From Hexactinellida sp. DTS-2022 (taxonomy: Eukaryota > Porifera > Hexactinellida): DNA of 64,000 nucleotides. A program made the position numbers and the translations under genes. The stretch covers positions 62,001-126,000 of the forward strand of contig JAPNXP010000006.1 of NCBI GenBank assembly GCA_028753945.1, given 5' to 3'. A model generated the notes under the pieces. It was given only the letters and a program-made list of their open reading frames with translations, was not told the origin of the DNA and made no database searches. Each line of letters begins with the position of its first letter. Positions within the stretch are counted from its first letter, which is position 1. Positions 9,540-20,337 of the stretch are shown piece by piece.

Positions 9540-11759
9540 ATGGTAAGTGTTGTTGTTGTTATTGTTGTTGTTGTTTACTGTGTTATTGTTGTTGTTGTTG
9601 TCTACTGTGTTATTTACTGTGTTATGTTGTTTTTGTTATTACTGTGTTGTGTTGTTGTTATTACTGTGGTGTGTTGTTGTTATTGTTTACTGTGTGTTGT
9701 TGTTATTTACTATGTTGTTGTTGTTGTTGTTGTTTACTGTGTGTTGTTGTTGTTATTGTTTACTGTGTGTTGTTGTTGTTATTGTTTACTGTGTGTTGCT
9801 ATTATTGTTTAATTTGTATTATTGTGTTGTGTACTGTGTGTTGTTGTTGTTGTTGTTGTTATTGTTTACTGTGTGTTGCTATTATTGTTTACTGTGTATT
9901 ATTGTGTTGTTGTTGTTGTTGTTGTTTACTAGAGCACGGCAGCAGCAGGCGGGTCCGCACTGGACGCATACCTTAACGCAGTCAGAGCAACTCTAACAGC
10001 TGCTTTCTGTCTCGAGAACTTCAGTTCTCAGGTTACTGTTCTCTGTTTGTTTGTTTGTTGTTACTCTGTTTGTTTGTTTTATTTGTTTACTACTTACTCA
10101 GTTTGTTTGTTTGTTACAGTGGACCTCGTTAATACGAACACTATTTCAGTCCCCTTCAAAACTTTTCAATTCAAATGATATTTGTTAATACGAATTCCGG
10201 ATATTGCGATCGCAATTACACGGTCCCCTGGTGTTCCTACTAACGAGGTTCTACTGTAGTTATTTAGCTAGCTAGCTAGTCAGCTAGTCAGCTAGTCAGC
10301 TAGTTTGTTAGTTAGCTAGTTAGTCAGCTAGTTAGCTATACAGCCTATACTGTACTGTAGGTGGTGGAGCGACACAACAAGCCAGAGGTTGAGGTTAAGT
10401 CCAGCAAAGAAGTGCTGCTTACGCCTGTGACTATATCCCGAAGCGACAAGGAGAGAGTCTACATAGAGCCCTCCATTAACTCAGTTAGAGTTAGCATTGC
10501 CATCAAACAGGTACCAGGGTATATTAATACAGTAGAACCTCGTTAGTACGAACACGGTTAATACGAATTTCCGGATAAGACGAACAAACAGATCCACAAA
10601 ATCTAGTCCCTACAATGGCTATTACTCCGGGTAATACGAACTCCGGATAAAGCGAACGAAATATTCCAAGAAAATACTAGATAAACCCTTGCATTGTTTT
10701 TCCCTATGGACACATTGTACCCCTAGGGACACATTGTACCCCTGTGGACACATTGTACCTATTAGCCTGTCTGTAGCTAGATGACGTGGACAAGATCCTG
10801 TGTCACAAGTTTATGCGGTTTATGATGCTGCGAGCTGAGCACTTCTTCATTCTGAGAAGAAAGCCAATCGAGGTAGAAATAGGAATAGGGATAGATAGTA
10901 TATAGTAGCAGGCTTGTCAAGGGATATCTATTATTAAGGTTAAGGACCTGATAAAGACATTAAATTACCCGAAAAGGACCTAAAATAACCTGAAAAGGGC
11001 CAGAAAATTACCTAAATGATCTGATAAGGATATAAAATATCCTAAAATGATCTGAAAAGGATATTTTTCCAAAGGAATGGAACATATTTTTAAAGAGCTG
11101 ACCTAAGTTTACAATTAGGGAACAGGCCTAGCTAATACCAGGGTATACTTTAGCTACTTAGCAATAGTAGTCAAAGGTTAATTCATAATTGACCTTTATA
11201 CACGTGACATACCGCGTATACAGTCTATAGTTCCAGTTCCATATTGTCTGCATTCCTTAGGGATACGACATCAGCTTCCTAGTTACCAACTTCCACACCG
11301 AACAAATGTACAAACACAAACTTGTGGATTTCATTATAGAGGTAAGTAGGCCTATGTGAGTAGCCAATAAGCTGCCAGGGTTTGACAGCTGTCGTTAGTT
11401 CATGCAAGCTATCGACAAGGAACTGAGCGAAATGAAAATAACTCTAAACGCTAGAGCCAGAACTGTTGCGGAGGAATTCATGAAAAATGTAAGTTTATAA
11501 AACAAATAACTTACATAGAGCTCAGCTCTAGTAGAGTTCAGATTTTTTCCAATGCTAAAACCCCAGGCTTACTTTCTAAAGGTCAATTTCAAACCCTGGC
11601 GAAAACTGACCTTTCTTAGTGCCTGAATACACATACTGAAAAACTGAACTCTACTAGAGCTGAGCTCTATATAAGTTAATTGATAAAATTGTGCCAAATT
11701 GTCCCACTCATTTATAACACTTTATTTATTACATTATTGTTCTATTTTAGTTCAACTAA
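9540..11759 (+). CDS. ARPC4: ARPC4, actin-related protein 2/3 complex subunit 4
   Basis: Core subunit of the Arp2/3 complex, which nucleates branched actin. Exons: 9540-9542 (ATG only), 9933-10031, 10361-10510, 10777-10872, 11261-11341, 11399-11488, 11751-11759; 175 residues (human 168). The match to human is nearly unbroken: [104 protein letters not shown]. The few extra residues are at the N-terminus (Ala/Gly-rich). The start codon is split from the rest of the protein by a (GTT)n-rich intron, and the last exon codes only Phe-Asn-stop. The ASZ1 stop lies 123 bp upstream. Confidence 0.97.
9543..9932 (+). repeat. (TTG/TTA)n-rich ARPC4 intron 1
   Basis: The intron is almost wholly TGTTGTTGTTATTG and TTTACTGTGTGTTG words, a degenerate minisatellite. 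Its long open frames of Val/Leu/Cys are artefacts of the repeat. Confidence 0.9.
10115..10258. mobile_element. pogo-like MITE (CCTCGTTAATACGAAC family)
   Basis: TACAGTGGACCTCGTTAATA left; CTAACGAGGTTCTACTGTA right. ARPC4 intron 2. A second copy lacking a clear right end lies at 10528-10660 in intron 3. Confidence 0.8.
11507..11678. mobile_element. Long-TIR MITE in last ARPC4 intron
   Basis: TAACTTACATAGAGCTCAGC at the left is mirrored by GCTGAGCTCTATATAAGTTA at the right; the arms continue inwards (TCTAGTAGAGTTCAG / CTGAACTCTACTAGA), so the arms are about 35 bp around a core of about 100 bp. Not related to the pogo-like set. Confidence 0.8.
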
Positions 11760-11972
11760 CTAGAGTGTGTGTGATGAGAATGGTATCCTAGCAACAGATG
11801 GAATGTATTTATTTATAGAATATATTATATTATGAACTATGTGTGAATTATAAATAAATGAATTAGTATTCCATAGATACATGATAACCTCAATGGAATG
11901 TTCCTTTGTTTACTATTTCTATTATCACCTTAGCTATTTATTTATTTGTTTATTTATTTTCTTCTATTATCC

Positions 11973-12681
11973 ATGGTAAGTGTTATATAAACAGGTGCCA
12001 CCTAAATTATATTTTTAGGCGCCATATTTTGAAAATTCCCATAAATTATATTTAGTGCTTAAATTTAGGCGCGTTCTGGATATTACTTTGTTTCTAACAT
12101 TCCTTGTAGAGTTATGGTATTCTAGCAATCGTGTTCTATTTATAGGAGAAAGGAATGTTACGTCACACCTCACCTGTGAACCCATTGGTCTATCCCTACC
12201 TAGCAGTGACACTCACTTTCTTCGGAGTATTCTTGTTAGCCTACTTTTTCGTGTGAGTATTAACGGACCATGGATAACACTACTGTATAAGTACACTCGG
12301 GATAAGGAATAAAATGCACTATATTTTGGTGGTTGATTAATAGTGCCTCCAAAAGGAAATGTTATCGGCACAGCTGTAATTTTAGATTTTTCAAATTGTA
12401 AGTTTACTATAATTCAGTTCACTCTTTTGGGGTATTATTTTTGGAAAATTTAAAATAGGAGCGCGAAAATTTGGAATCTTCTCCTATACAATAACTTTAA
12501 TTTATGATTTAAGCGTATTTTACATGCATTCCAATGCGCTGTTCCCGTAACTAGGTATCAGGTTACATCCAACAAGTTCACACGGAGTCTGCTGAAGGAG
12601 CTGATGATTGGATTGGTCAGTTCTGTATTCCTGGCGTTTGGAATTCTCTTTGTTTTGCTGTGGGTAGGCATATACGTGTGA
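11973..12681 (+). CDS. TMEM258: TMEM258, oligosaccharyltransferase subunit
   Basis: Small two-pass ER membrane protein of the OST complex (N-glycosylation). Exons: 11973-11975 (ATG, inferred), 12146-12252, 12555-12681; 78 residues against 79 in human. The body is clear: [39 protein letters not shown] and the C-terminal [12 protein letters not shown], with two hydrophobic segments. The first exon is inferred because ATG-gtaagt upstream and the acceptor TTTATAG together give [11 protein letters not shown], like human MELEAMSRYTSP; an alternative is initiation at the internal ATG 12155. AATAAA follows the stop closely. Confidence 0.92.
12325..12395. mobile_element. Half foldback element after TMEM258
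   Basis: Contains TAGTGCCTCCAAAAGGAAAT then CGGCACAGCTGTAATTTTAG, the right half of the foldback family. Related sequence at 12430-12530 belongs to the ~190-bp AGGAGCG family (lies in the TMEM258 intron). Confidence 0.65.
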
Positions 12682-13524
12682 ATAATGGAAATAAATATTA
12701 GATATCTGTTGTTAGTTGCAATTAAACTATTCTAATTTCTGCTTTTACAAAAGTCTGTATTTAGAACTGGGATTTATTCAGGCGCTATTATGTATGTTTT
12801 AACAAAAAGGTTAAAATTTGTTCCGGGCATCATTTTTGCAAAATTTCCTTTGTATTTACCAAAAATGGTCCCCCTGCAAAATGGCTGCTAATCCATACTA
12901 GGACGACCTTCGAATTTAACTGGTTAAAGGTTTTGTCACCTTTTGGGATGAAAGATGTGAATTTTTTTCTTAAATATTTAATATTTTTCTAGTTACAATA
13001 CTCCCCATCTCCATGGCAAATTTCAAGTTTGTAGCTCTTACCATTCCTCAATCAATTCCGAACAATAAAACCAAAAAAATCTAAAATTACAGCTGTGCCG
13101 AAGTCATGTCCACTGGATGATGTAAATGGCAGCAGTATATTTTGGTGGTTATTTGATTAAATTGAAATTGTTAAAACACTGGGCACTCTGAATAGTGCCT
13201 CCAAATGAATATGTAGTCGGCACAGCTGTAATTTAAGACTTTTTGTAATGTCATCATCACTACTATAAAGATTTCATTTCAATTTCAATCGTGTTACCAT
13301 AAAATTATTACTACAGTCGACTCCGCTTTATAGAGTCACCTCGGGACCAGGTTACTTTGACCCGATTAAGCGGAGAAATATTAACCGGATATAAGTTAAG
13401 CCAAAATGTAATTTCGTCCTATAAATCCTGTGAAATTTTGACCCGATTAAGGGGAGAAATCTATTAACCGGTGGCTCTATTAAGCGGAGTCCACTATATA
13501 TATATATGTATCACTGTAATTAGC
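12682..13524. other. TMEM258-SMIM8 intergenic region with a foldback and a MITE
   Basis: Holds a full diverged foldback element at about 13073-13240 (AAATCTAAAATTACAGCTGT ... ACAGCTGTAATTTAAGAC) and a pogo-like MITE at 13312-13497 ending just before the SMIM8 start. The remainder is AT-rich with no recognised feature. Confidence 0.7.
13312..13497. mobile_element. pogo-like MITE (CTCCGCTTAATAGAG family)
   Basis: TACAGTCGACTCCGCTTTAT at the left, GGCTCTATTAAGCGGAGTCC then ACTATA at the right. It abuts the SMIM8 coding exon, 28 bp from its ATG, so it forms the upstream sequence. Confidence 0.85.
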
Positions 13525-13716
13525 ATGAAACGGACATACACAAATATATTCCGATTGGTTAATTTCGAGCTGTTCATGCGACCCAATAAGTACGTGATTA
13601 GGTTTGGTGTCGCGAGTGGCATAGTGGCACTGGGCTATCTGGTGTGGGTAAATGTGTCGCAGGACTCAAAGCGACACAATCCTGACAGTCAGCAAGAGAA
13701 TACCAGATGGGATTAA
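13525..13716 (+). CDS. SMIM8: SMIM8, small integral membrane protein 8 (possibly last exon only)
   Basis: 63 residues read from ATG 13525 to TAA 13714-13716. The family block is plain: IFRLVNFELFMRPNKYVIRF (human: [20 protein letters not shown]), one hydrophobic membrane segment (VASGIVALGYLVWV), then a charged tail ending RWD (human KWD). Human SMIM8 is 97 residues with a longer N-terminus, and the sequence directly before the ATG (CTGTAATTAG then C) resembles a splice acceptor, so an upstream exon is possible. The function of the family is not well known. Confidence 0.85.
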   Translation: MKRTYTNIFRLVNFELFMRPNKYVIRFGVASGIVALGYLVWVNVSQDSKRHNPDSQQENTRWD

Positions 13717-14009
13717 TGAGGGAATGAATGGTCTTCTAACAAACCTCTGTGGAAGAAATATAAATTATATTATTAATAATTATTAATAATTTAACTAAGT
13801 TCAAATCCATTTATACTATGATATATGTTAATATTAAAGTTTGTAAATAGACATTCCAATCAACATTCTTGTTGATATGCTAACATTAGACAGTTAGTCG
13901 ACTCAATATGTACCGCATTTGCTGATAATAACCAGTTCATAGTCGATAGAAAGTAGTTTCTAATAATAGAACTAGTTTATAAGAATAAGAATATAACAAA
14001 ACTAAATAT

Positions 14010-14578
14010 TAGGACTGAAACGAATATACCGAATATTCGAATTAGGGCTTACAATCCCGGGATCCCGATCCATTTCACCTCCGGGATTATATCCCGGGAT
14101 TTGTTTTTTTAATCCCGGGATTATTTCTCAATTTCTCAATCCAAGGGGTTCAGGGGGTTTTGGAGTTAGCAATCGACAGGAAGAATACAGTTTGATTACT
14201 GTCTTAATTAGTGTGCAGTTATATGCTATAATTAGCTCAATTAGTGACCCCAACCTATAATACTATGTAATTATTTTCGAATTAATAATATGTTCATTAA
14301 ATTATTACTTGTACTGTCATACAACATTACTACTTTACATTGGTAGCTTTCTAACAATGTAGTATGAATCTTACAGTTATTTGATTTGTTCACCAATAAT
14401 ACCCTTAGGAAGCTAACTTCTAGGTTGAGTTTGAATTTATATTAATTTGTTTACCTACGTATTTGTTGTGTAAACAACAACAACAACAACAAATATTCAT
14501 ATTAAAAATTTATGAATTACAAATTCGTTTTCGAAATGCAACGAACGAAGCTTTTTCTAACGAATATTCGTTCGTCCT
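14010..14578. mobile_element. Possible non-autonomous hAT-like element
   Basis: Left TTAGGACTGAAACGAATATA and right CGAATATTCGTTCGTCCTAA are imperfect inverted ends. Inside is a cluster of CCCGGGAT words (14055-14125). No transposase. I could not see a clean 8-bp target duplication. Confidence 0.45.
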
Positions 14579-14616
14579 AAGCATTAAATCAATTTCAAGA
14601 CACAAAATACATTGGA

Positions 14617-14920
14617 AAATAGGTTTTTGTTGATGTCACAATGATGGTGAATGGAATAGCTAATCCTTCAACTAATTACTAGTTCTAGTTCATTGGTGTC
14701 GGTTTCACGTGATCAGTTCATATCTTGATTCCATTCTCTCAGTCAGTAGACTATACTTGTGTCATTGGAATGGAATTCACGATAGCTTCGAAATCACGAG
14801 ACAGAATTATTGCCCTATGCTTACTTTATAGTGATTATCATTTCCGTCTAGCAATAACATTGACCACAAAGCATGATCTTATTGACATTCCCTTCCAAAG
14901 ATATGAGAAAATATTTCAAC
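14617..14920 (+). repeat. Duplicate A of the upstream region of the 16332 gene
   Basis: Shares with 15866-16150 in the same order: GTTGATGT, AATAGCTAATCCTTCAACTA, TTACTAGTTCTAGTTC, CATTGGAATGGAATTC, GATTATCATTTCCGT and CATGATCT. No coding exon of the 16332 gene follows this copy. Confidence 0.8.
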
Positions 14921-15350
14921 AATCAATTTCTTATTGGGATAAATTCATTCTACGAAATGGATTATCCGGACATGGGTCCAAATCCCATTCCTATACTATT
15001 CGTTTCAGCCTTATAAAAAAAACACCAAATTGGCACTGTCACGGAAATTTTGGTCCCCTTGGAAAATTGGTCCGGAGTGACCAAAATTTTCATTGAAATT
15101 TGGTCCTTCTGTGGAAAATTGGTCCCTCTGAGGTTTGTGTTTATTGAGTTACCGTATTTACTAGAATAGTACAAACAATATCGAGAAATTTTCGAAATTT
15201 ATAATATTATGTTGTTGTAACTTCTATATATATAAAGTAGTAGGTTTGTGTGTCTGTCTGTCCTCACATCTCCGAGAGTTCACAACAGATCTGAACCAAA
15301 ATTTGCATGCCATCTAGGAGTTACCCCACCACCCTGAATAAGGAGTTTTT

Positions 15351-15867
15351 AACTTGTAAATCTACTCTATTGTTTCAACTTGCGATAATTATATTTATTT
15401 AACTTGATAAATCTTTCTCTATTGTTTCAACTTGCGATAAATATAATGATTCAACTTATAAATTCCAGCTGGCTTCTATTTAATTGTAGTAATACTGTAT
15501 AATGGAATAAAGCAAATTAAATTAAATAAGGAATTTATGAGCTTAAATCAAACTCACCGTGGATAACATTGCTAAAATAAATAACTGATAATATAATTTA
15601 TTATCAATACATAATGAATGAATGACATTAAACTCAACATGGTATATGAATAGAAACAAACTTGAAATTTATCTACCGTTCCTTGTGACTCGGACCAATT
15701 AACAAATGGTTCTTGTCACCTTGAGGCGTTGATGACTTGGCGAAAGAAAATCCAAAATTGCAGCCTGTGCCGACAGCATGTTCCTTTGGAGGCACTATCA
15801 ATAAACCACCATCAAAATATAGTGCCACCAAAGGAACTTGCGTCGGCACAGGCTGCAATTTTGGATT
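15351..15867 (-). mobile_element. Inverted partial copy of the 29.6-34.7 kb repeat, with foldback 15749-15867
   Basis: Reading the minus strand gives the foldback, then GTCATCAACGCCTCAAGGTG, CATTCATTCATTATGTATTG and TAGAAGCCAGCTGGAATTTA in the order seen at 31025-31380. It separates the two duplicated upstream segments. A TATATATATAAAGTAG word at 15226 marks the left flank. Confidence 0.85.
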
Positions 15868-16278
15868 TTTTGTTGATGTTACAATAATGGTGAATTGAAT
15901 AGCTAATCCTTCAACTAATTACTAGTTCTAGTTCCTGAGTGGTTCCATTTTCTCAGTGAACAACTACTATACTTGTTGTGATTTAGTCAGTCATTGGAAT
16001 GGAATTCTCTCTCATGATAACCTCGAAATGCAAAAGACATAATGACTATACTTACTTTATTGATTATCATTTCCGTTAAAAGCAATAACATCATCCAATG
16101 TTGGCGACAAAACATGATCTCGTTGACATTTCCTTCCCAAGATGAATACTTAAATTGGAATAGGAGAATAGCTATTATCATATTTGAAGAAAATTGAACG
16201 AAAAAGACTAATAACCCCTGTTTTAGAATTGGTGTGGATAAGTAATATACAGAGTCAGTACAGACACCAGTTCTGAAG

Positions 16279-16286
16279 TATAAATA
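16279..16286 (+). promoter_or_regulatory. TATA box of the 16332 gene
   Basis: TATAAATA 53 bp before the ATG, a spacing that fits a start of transcription near 16305-16312 and an unspliced short leader. Confidence 0.6.
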
Positions 16287-16331
16287 GAAGTGCCACACTT
16301 CATATACTATTCCAAATTTCTGCAACTAAGT

Positions 16332-16994
16332 ATGAACTGCATCCTAGTTTCCCTCTTATCTGCGATCTTCCTATTTGGGGTGTCACACGCTCAACTATAC
16401 GTGTCTAATGACTATTCATATACCGCAACAGCTGTAGGAAAGTTACACAATAATGGATCAATTATTGGGGTTACTTATACGGACCTGATAGTGTATAGAG
16501 ATAGCCAGCTTCAACTTTTCATTTATTTCGCAAAGTACAGAGCAGGCGGGGGAGATGAAGTTAACTATTTTTTTTTGGAAAGCTATTCAGAAAATAATTT
16601 TTTTGAATCGATCGATGGAGCGTGTACTTCAGGTAATATAACTAGTACATTCGCCGGAGGTTATAAATTCGAGGACTTTGTACTGACTAATGCCACGATT
16701 AACGAATACACTTACACACTAAGGAACAATTCTATAATTATAATCCTCAATGCAGAAGGCCTTCCAACAAGTATACACGCTATAGACTATGAAATTAGAT
16801 ATGGTGACAGTATTGACATTACGGTCTCGATAACGAGCTTCAACAACTTCAGTGTACCTTTCTCAACCTTCCAACTTCCCGAACAATGCAACTCGTTTCG
16901 GGCTCTTTGCACCGCTTGTTATAGCTCTGCGTTAATAACAGCTGGTAGCCTTGTTATAATACTATGTGCTATCTTAGTGCAACTACTTGTGTAG
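16332..16994 (+). CDS. Secreted, probably GPI-anchored LolA-like protein (single exon)
   Basis: 220 residues, one exon, ATG 16332 to TAG 16992-16994. It starts with a signal peptide (hydrophobic stretch about 4-18, cut near SHA-Q). The body is beta-rich with many N-glycosylation sequons (NGS, NIT, NAT, NNS, NFS) and few cysteines. The block VPFSTFQLPEQC near residue 190 resembles the end of the LolA-like extracellular domains of animals (phenylalanine, LP, cysteine), so I suggest that fold, tentatively. The last 20 or so residues are hydrophobic and end at the C-terminus, as in a GPI-anchor signal. The lack of introns contrasts with all neighbours, so it may be a retrocopy or a lineage-specific gene. 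Its upstream region is duplicated at 14617. Confidence 0.75.
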   Translation: MNCILVSLLSAIFLFGVSHAQLYVSNDYSYTATAVGKLHNNGSIIGVTYTDLIVYRDSQLQLFIYFAKYRAGGGDEVNYFFLESYSENNFFESIDGACTSGNITSTFAGGYKFEDFVLTNATINEYTYTLRNNSIIIILNAEGLPTSIHAIDYEIRYGDSIDITVSITSFNNFSVPFSTFQLPEQCNSFRALCTACYSSALITAGSLVIILCAILVQLLV

Positions 16995-17074
16995 TTATTA
17001 GTTAGTTATTAGTTTGTTATTAGTTAGTTATTAGTTAGATCTGAGTAGTTAGTTAGATCTAAGTTAGCTTAGAG

Positions 17075-17392
17075 CAGTGGTTCCCAACCTTTTCCAAAAA
17101 ATTTCAGGATATTACCCCCCAACCTATATTTTTGCTATAATTCCCCCCCCAGCACTACAATGTAGTATTTTTGGTATTGAAATAACTGAAAAATTAAGTG
17201 AAATATAAATAATACTGTCAATGAGAACGGTCAATATTATCAATACTAGGTAAATTAATTACTCAGTGATTAAATCATTCAGTGAGACAAAGTAATCCAG
17301 AAAATTTCATTAGTATACCTATGTGTAATTCCTCCCCGAGGATGGCCAAATTCCTCCCCAGGGAGGAATTCCTCCCAGGTTGGGAACCACTG
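17075..17392. mobile_element. hAT-type MITE, 318 bp, with 8-bp target duplication
   Basis: Ends CAGTGGTTCCCAACCTTTTC and AGGTTGGGAACCACTG are inverted, and both flanks are GCTTAGAG (17067-17074 and 17393-17400), the 8-bp duplication typical of hAT transposons. Poly-C tracts lie inside. No transposase. Confidence 0.95.
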
Positions 17393-17400
17393 GCTTAGAG

Positions 17401-18574
17401 TATATCTCAATATAATATTGTTGTATTTGTTGTGTTCCCTTTCTTATTAAACTTATTTTCTTGAAATATTATTATCCTATTTATTCCACCTATCAACGTT
17501 ATAACTGATCCTGACTTTATAGTCGCCATAATTGCTACCATCCCTCTTACTAAACTGTCCGTGTACAAAGATTATAATAATGACCTACCATATAAGCTTT
17601 TCCTAAAAATCTGAAATTAAGAAATTCTTAACCATAGCACACTGAATAATGTCCAACGCAAAAATTTGAAAAATCTAAAATTACAGCTGTGCCAACAGCA
17701 TGTTCTTTTGGAGGCACTATTAATCAATCAACCACCAACGAATAGTGCTCCAATGAACATCATCCAGTGGACATGATGTCGGACAGTGGTTTATTGACAT
17801 GGATTTGGACAATTTTTACCAATTCTGATCTCTTCAAAAACGTTTTTATCGTGTTCAGCATAATCGAGAACCTAGGTAACTGTTTTTACAGTTAAAAATT
17901 CCAAGTAGAATTAGAAATATGATGCAGTGTCTATAGTTTCAATGGCTAAATAAAATTGAAGAGATTTTGTGGTTAACTATTATGCATCATTTCATGCTCG
18001 TGTATCTCATTAGGTTTCGATCACAATCAGCTAATACTTTCACAGTGTTTAATTATAGTTTAAATCATCCTAAAACTGTTGAATACTCTTCATAGAATTA
18101 TTTGTGCTTTAGTATAATTATCATTGCAAATTATGATTAGCTGGAAGTGTCCGAACTGCTAAATTCCATGTATTGATATTGGTATTGGTAAACTTGTAGT
18201 TTCATTGATTTGTTACCTATTTGTGTAAACAACAACAACAAATATTCGAATATATTAGAATTTGTAATGCGAAATTCGTAATCAGCTTACTTGTTTACTT
18301 ATTATAACATTTGCAAGCTAGTTTCTATCTCAATTATAAATGCGGTTTATATTTCAACCCAGAAGTTAGCTTAAACGGGTATTATAGGTAAACAAATTAT
18401 AACTTATAGTTTGGAAAAATGGTTAAAAGGGATGTATAAAACTATGACTAATTGTCACTACTTTTCAGAGACCTGGCACCAAATTAAGTGCCAACCCGGC
18501 ACCTAAATGGAATCACACTGCAAGCACATTTTCACCTTTATTTATTGACTCATTAAAATTGGGACTCTACTTAT
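17401..18574. other. Intergenic, AT-rich, with one foldback
   Basis: A diverged foldback at 17647-17790 (AAATCTAAAATTACAGCTGT, CATGTTCTTTTGGAGGCAC). The rest shows AT-rich sequence with no gene that I can support. Confidence 0.6.
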
Positions 18575-18741
18575 TACAGTGGATGCCGGTTATAAGCACA
18601 TCGTCGGGAACTGCACTTAATGTGCTTATAACCGACATTTTCTAATAACCGACATAAATTATACACGTACAAGGGTATATGGCAACTGTTTTCCAACATA
18701 GTGTTCTTATAACCGGTGTGCTTATATCCGACATCACTGTA
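18575..18741. mobile_element. pogo-like MITE (GCCGGTTATAAGCACATCG family)
   Basis: TACAGTGGATGCCGGTTATA at the left and TGCTTATATCCGACATCACT then GTA at the right. A shorter piece of the same family is at 24490-24538. Confidence 0.8.
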
Positions 18742-18929
18742 TTATTACTCATATACTTTGCTAGTTGGTTTGTTTGTATGTTTGTTTGTTTGTATATTTG
18801 TGTATTTATTATTATTACAGCTTACAGTTTAATACAACACGTGCAGGCAAAATAAAACACACTGATTGGTTAAAATGAACACATGTACATATCCCTGGTT
18901 ACAAGCCTAATCAACCAATCAGAACCGAA

Positions 18930-20337
18930 CTACAGCAGCCCGCATTTGAAAAACTTCGGCTTTTTCGGTTTAGGATTTTCCGGCTTTTTGTATTTCCGAA
19001 TAATTCTAACCAAGTCATTGAACACACCATCGACGTTGATCCTATGTTTCGCTGAGGTTTCAATATACTTTATGCTCAGGGATTGGGCTTGTTGTTCGCC
19101 CTCCTGAAACGATACAACTCTTTCGTACTCCAAATCCGCTTTGTTTCCAACTAGAATCATAGGGAAGGAGGGACGCTCTTTTACGCGGAGAATTGTTTTG
19201 CAAAGCTTGGGAATCTCGTCGAAACTGTTCCTATCCACGATCGAGTAGACCAATAGGAATCTAGGAATATAGTGCAGTATTTACGGGCATATTATACTAA
19301 ACAAACTCTATTCAATTATTTTAATAGCTAAATGGAATTCCGTCCTATAAATCCTTGGCAAAACCTTTTTAATCGATTGTAACATACAAATATTTAATAT
19401 TTTCCCAAATTTGTTTGGATCTCCTGTTTGGATTAGCGAGGGTGTATTGTAGCTAAATTAATAATCGCCTAGGCTAATAGAGTGTATATTGATCAAATTT
19501 ATATTTTACCTACATTTTACATTAAAATCACAAATTAATGTTACGGTATAGGAGAAGATTCCAAATTTTCGCGCTCCAATTAAAAATTTTCCAAAAATTA
19601 TACTCCAAAAGAGCGTCTTTCGCTCCTAATAATTACTTTATTGTAGAATACTGAATTAGATTTAACTCAAAAATTAAAAAACTTTTCAAAAAATCTAAAA
19701 TTACAGCTGTGCAACCTGATTAAATACAAGTAATCTGGTTGGCTAACTCACCCCTCCCCATGGTGCATGTACTGCTCTCTCATGGCAGAGAATTCCTCCT
19801 GTCCCGCTGTGTCCAGGATGTCCAGAATAGCAACCTGTGTACACGTAACTGGAACCAACGCCCAATGTAGTTCCAATTGGAACCAATGACAAACAAAGTA
19901 TAGTACAGTCGAAACGGGTTTATTCTAACTATTAGTGATTCAATCTTTCGTAAGAAATTCTAACTTTACTATAGTATTTTTCATCGGTTTTTTATTACAA
20001 TTTTTATATTAAAAGAAATGGTTAGAAAAAATGGTTTCAACTGTAACTGGAACCAATACCGAACATAGTTCCAATTGGAACTAACTACGTAATTAACTGA
20101 ATAATAAACACGAGTTAGAATGACATAACTAAGTATAATCTAAACTGGAACTAACTTAGTTCCAGTTCTTACCTCATCATCAATGACTCCATTCTTCCTA
20201 TAGGAATCCTCAATGGTAGGATCATAGTCCTCTACAAACTGGGATTGTATGAACTGAATGGTTAGTGCGCTTTTTCCGACGCCACCGCCGCCTACAACAA
20301 CTAACTTGTATTCCCTGGTCTGATTTTCTCGGGACAT
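18930..20337 (-). CDS. RRAS2: R-Ras-type small GTPase
   Basis: 192 residues from three exons (minus strand): 20173-20337, 19752-19834, 18930-19260. All GTPase motifs are present: P-loop [14 protein letters not shown], switch [30 protein letters not shown] and ETSAK. The P-loop with four glycines and IDD after switch I favour R-Ras2/TC21 over M-Ras or H-Ras. The basic, Pro/Lys-rich tail ends in CGLL, a CAAX box whose final Leu predicts geranylgeranylation. Plexin GAP domains act on R-Ras/Rap proteins, and a plexin is in the same window, but that closeness may be chance. The symbol is by similarity; orthology is not proved. Confidence 0.93.
19490..19710 (-). mobile_element. ~190-bp AGGAGCG-family element, inverted, joined to a half foldback
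   Basis: Minus strand reads TTTGGAATCTTCTCCTATAC and AAATTAATGTTACGG-like words in family order. At 19680-19710 follows AAATCTAAAATTACAGCTGT, a foldback half. It lies in the R-Ras gene intron. Confidence 0.6.
19904..20045. mobile_element. pogo-like MITE (GAAAC...GTTTC family)
   Basis: TACAGTCGAAACGGGTTTAT at the left and ATGGTTTCAACTGTA at the right, in the first intron of the R-Ras gene. A compact 63-bp relative with near-perfect inverted halves is at 21712-21774. Confidence 0.65.

Noticed and set aside
9540..9996. Long Val/Leu/Cys-rich open frames
   Set aside because: They are translations of the (GTT)n-rich first intron of ARPC4.
14725..15096. 123-codon open frame on +
   Set aside because: It spans duplicate A of a noncoding upstream region and then unrelated sequence; no signal peptide or family motif.
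15215..15345. TATATATATAAAGTAG with GTGTCTGTCTGTC as a Helitron 5' end
   Set aside because: Resembles such ends, but I see no 3' hairpin-CTRR end or A/T target, so it is not called.
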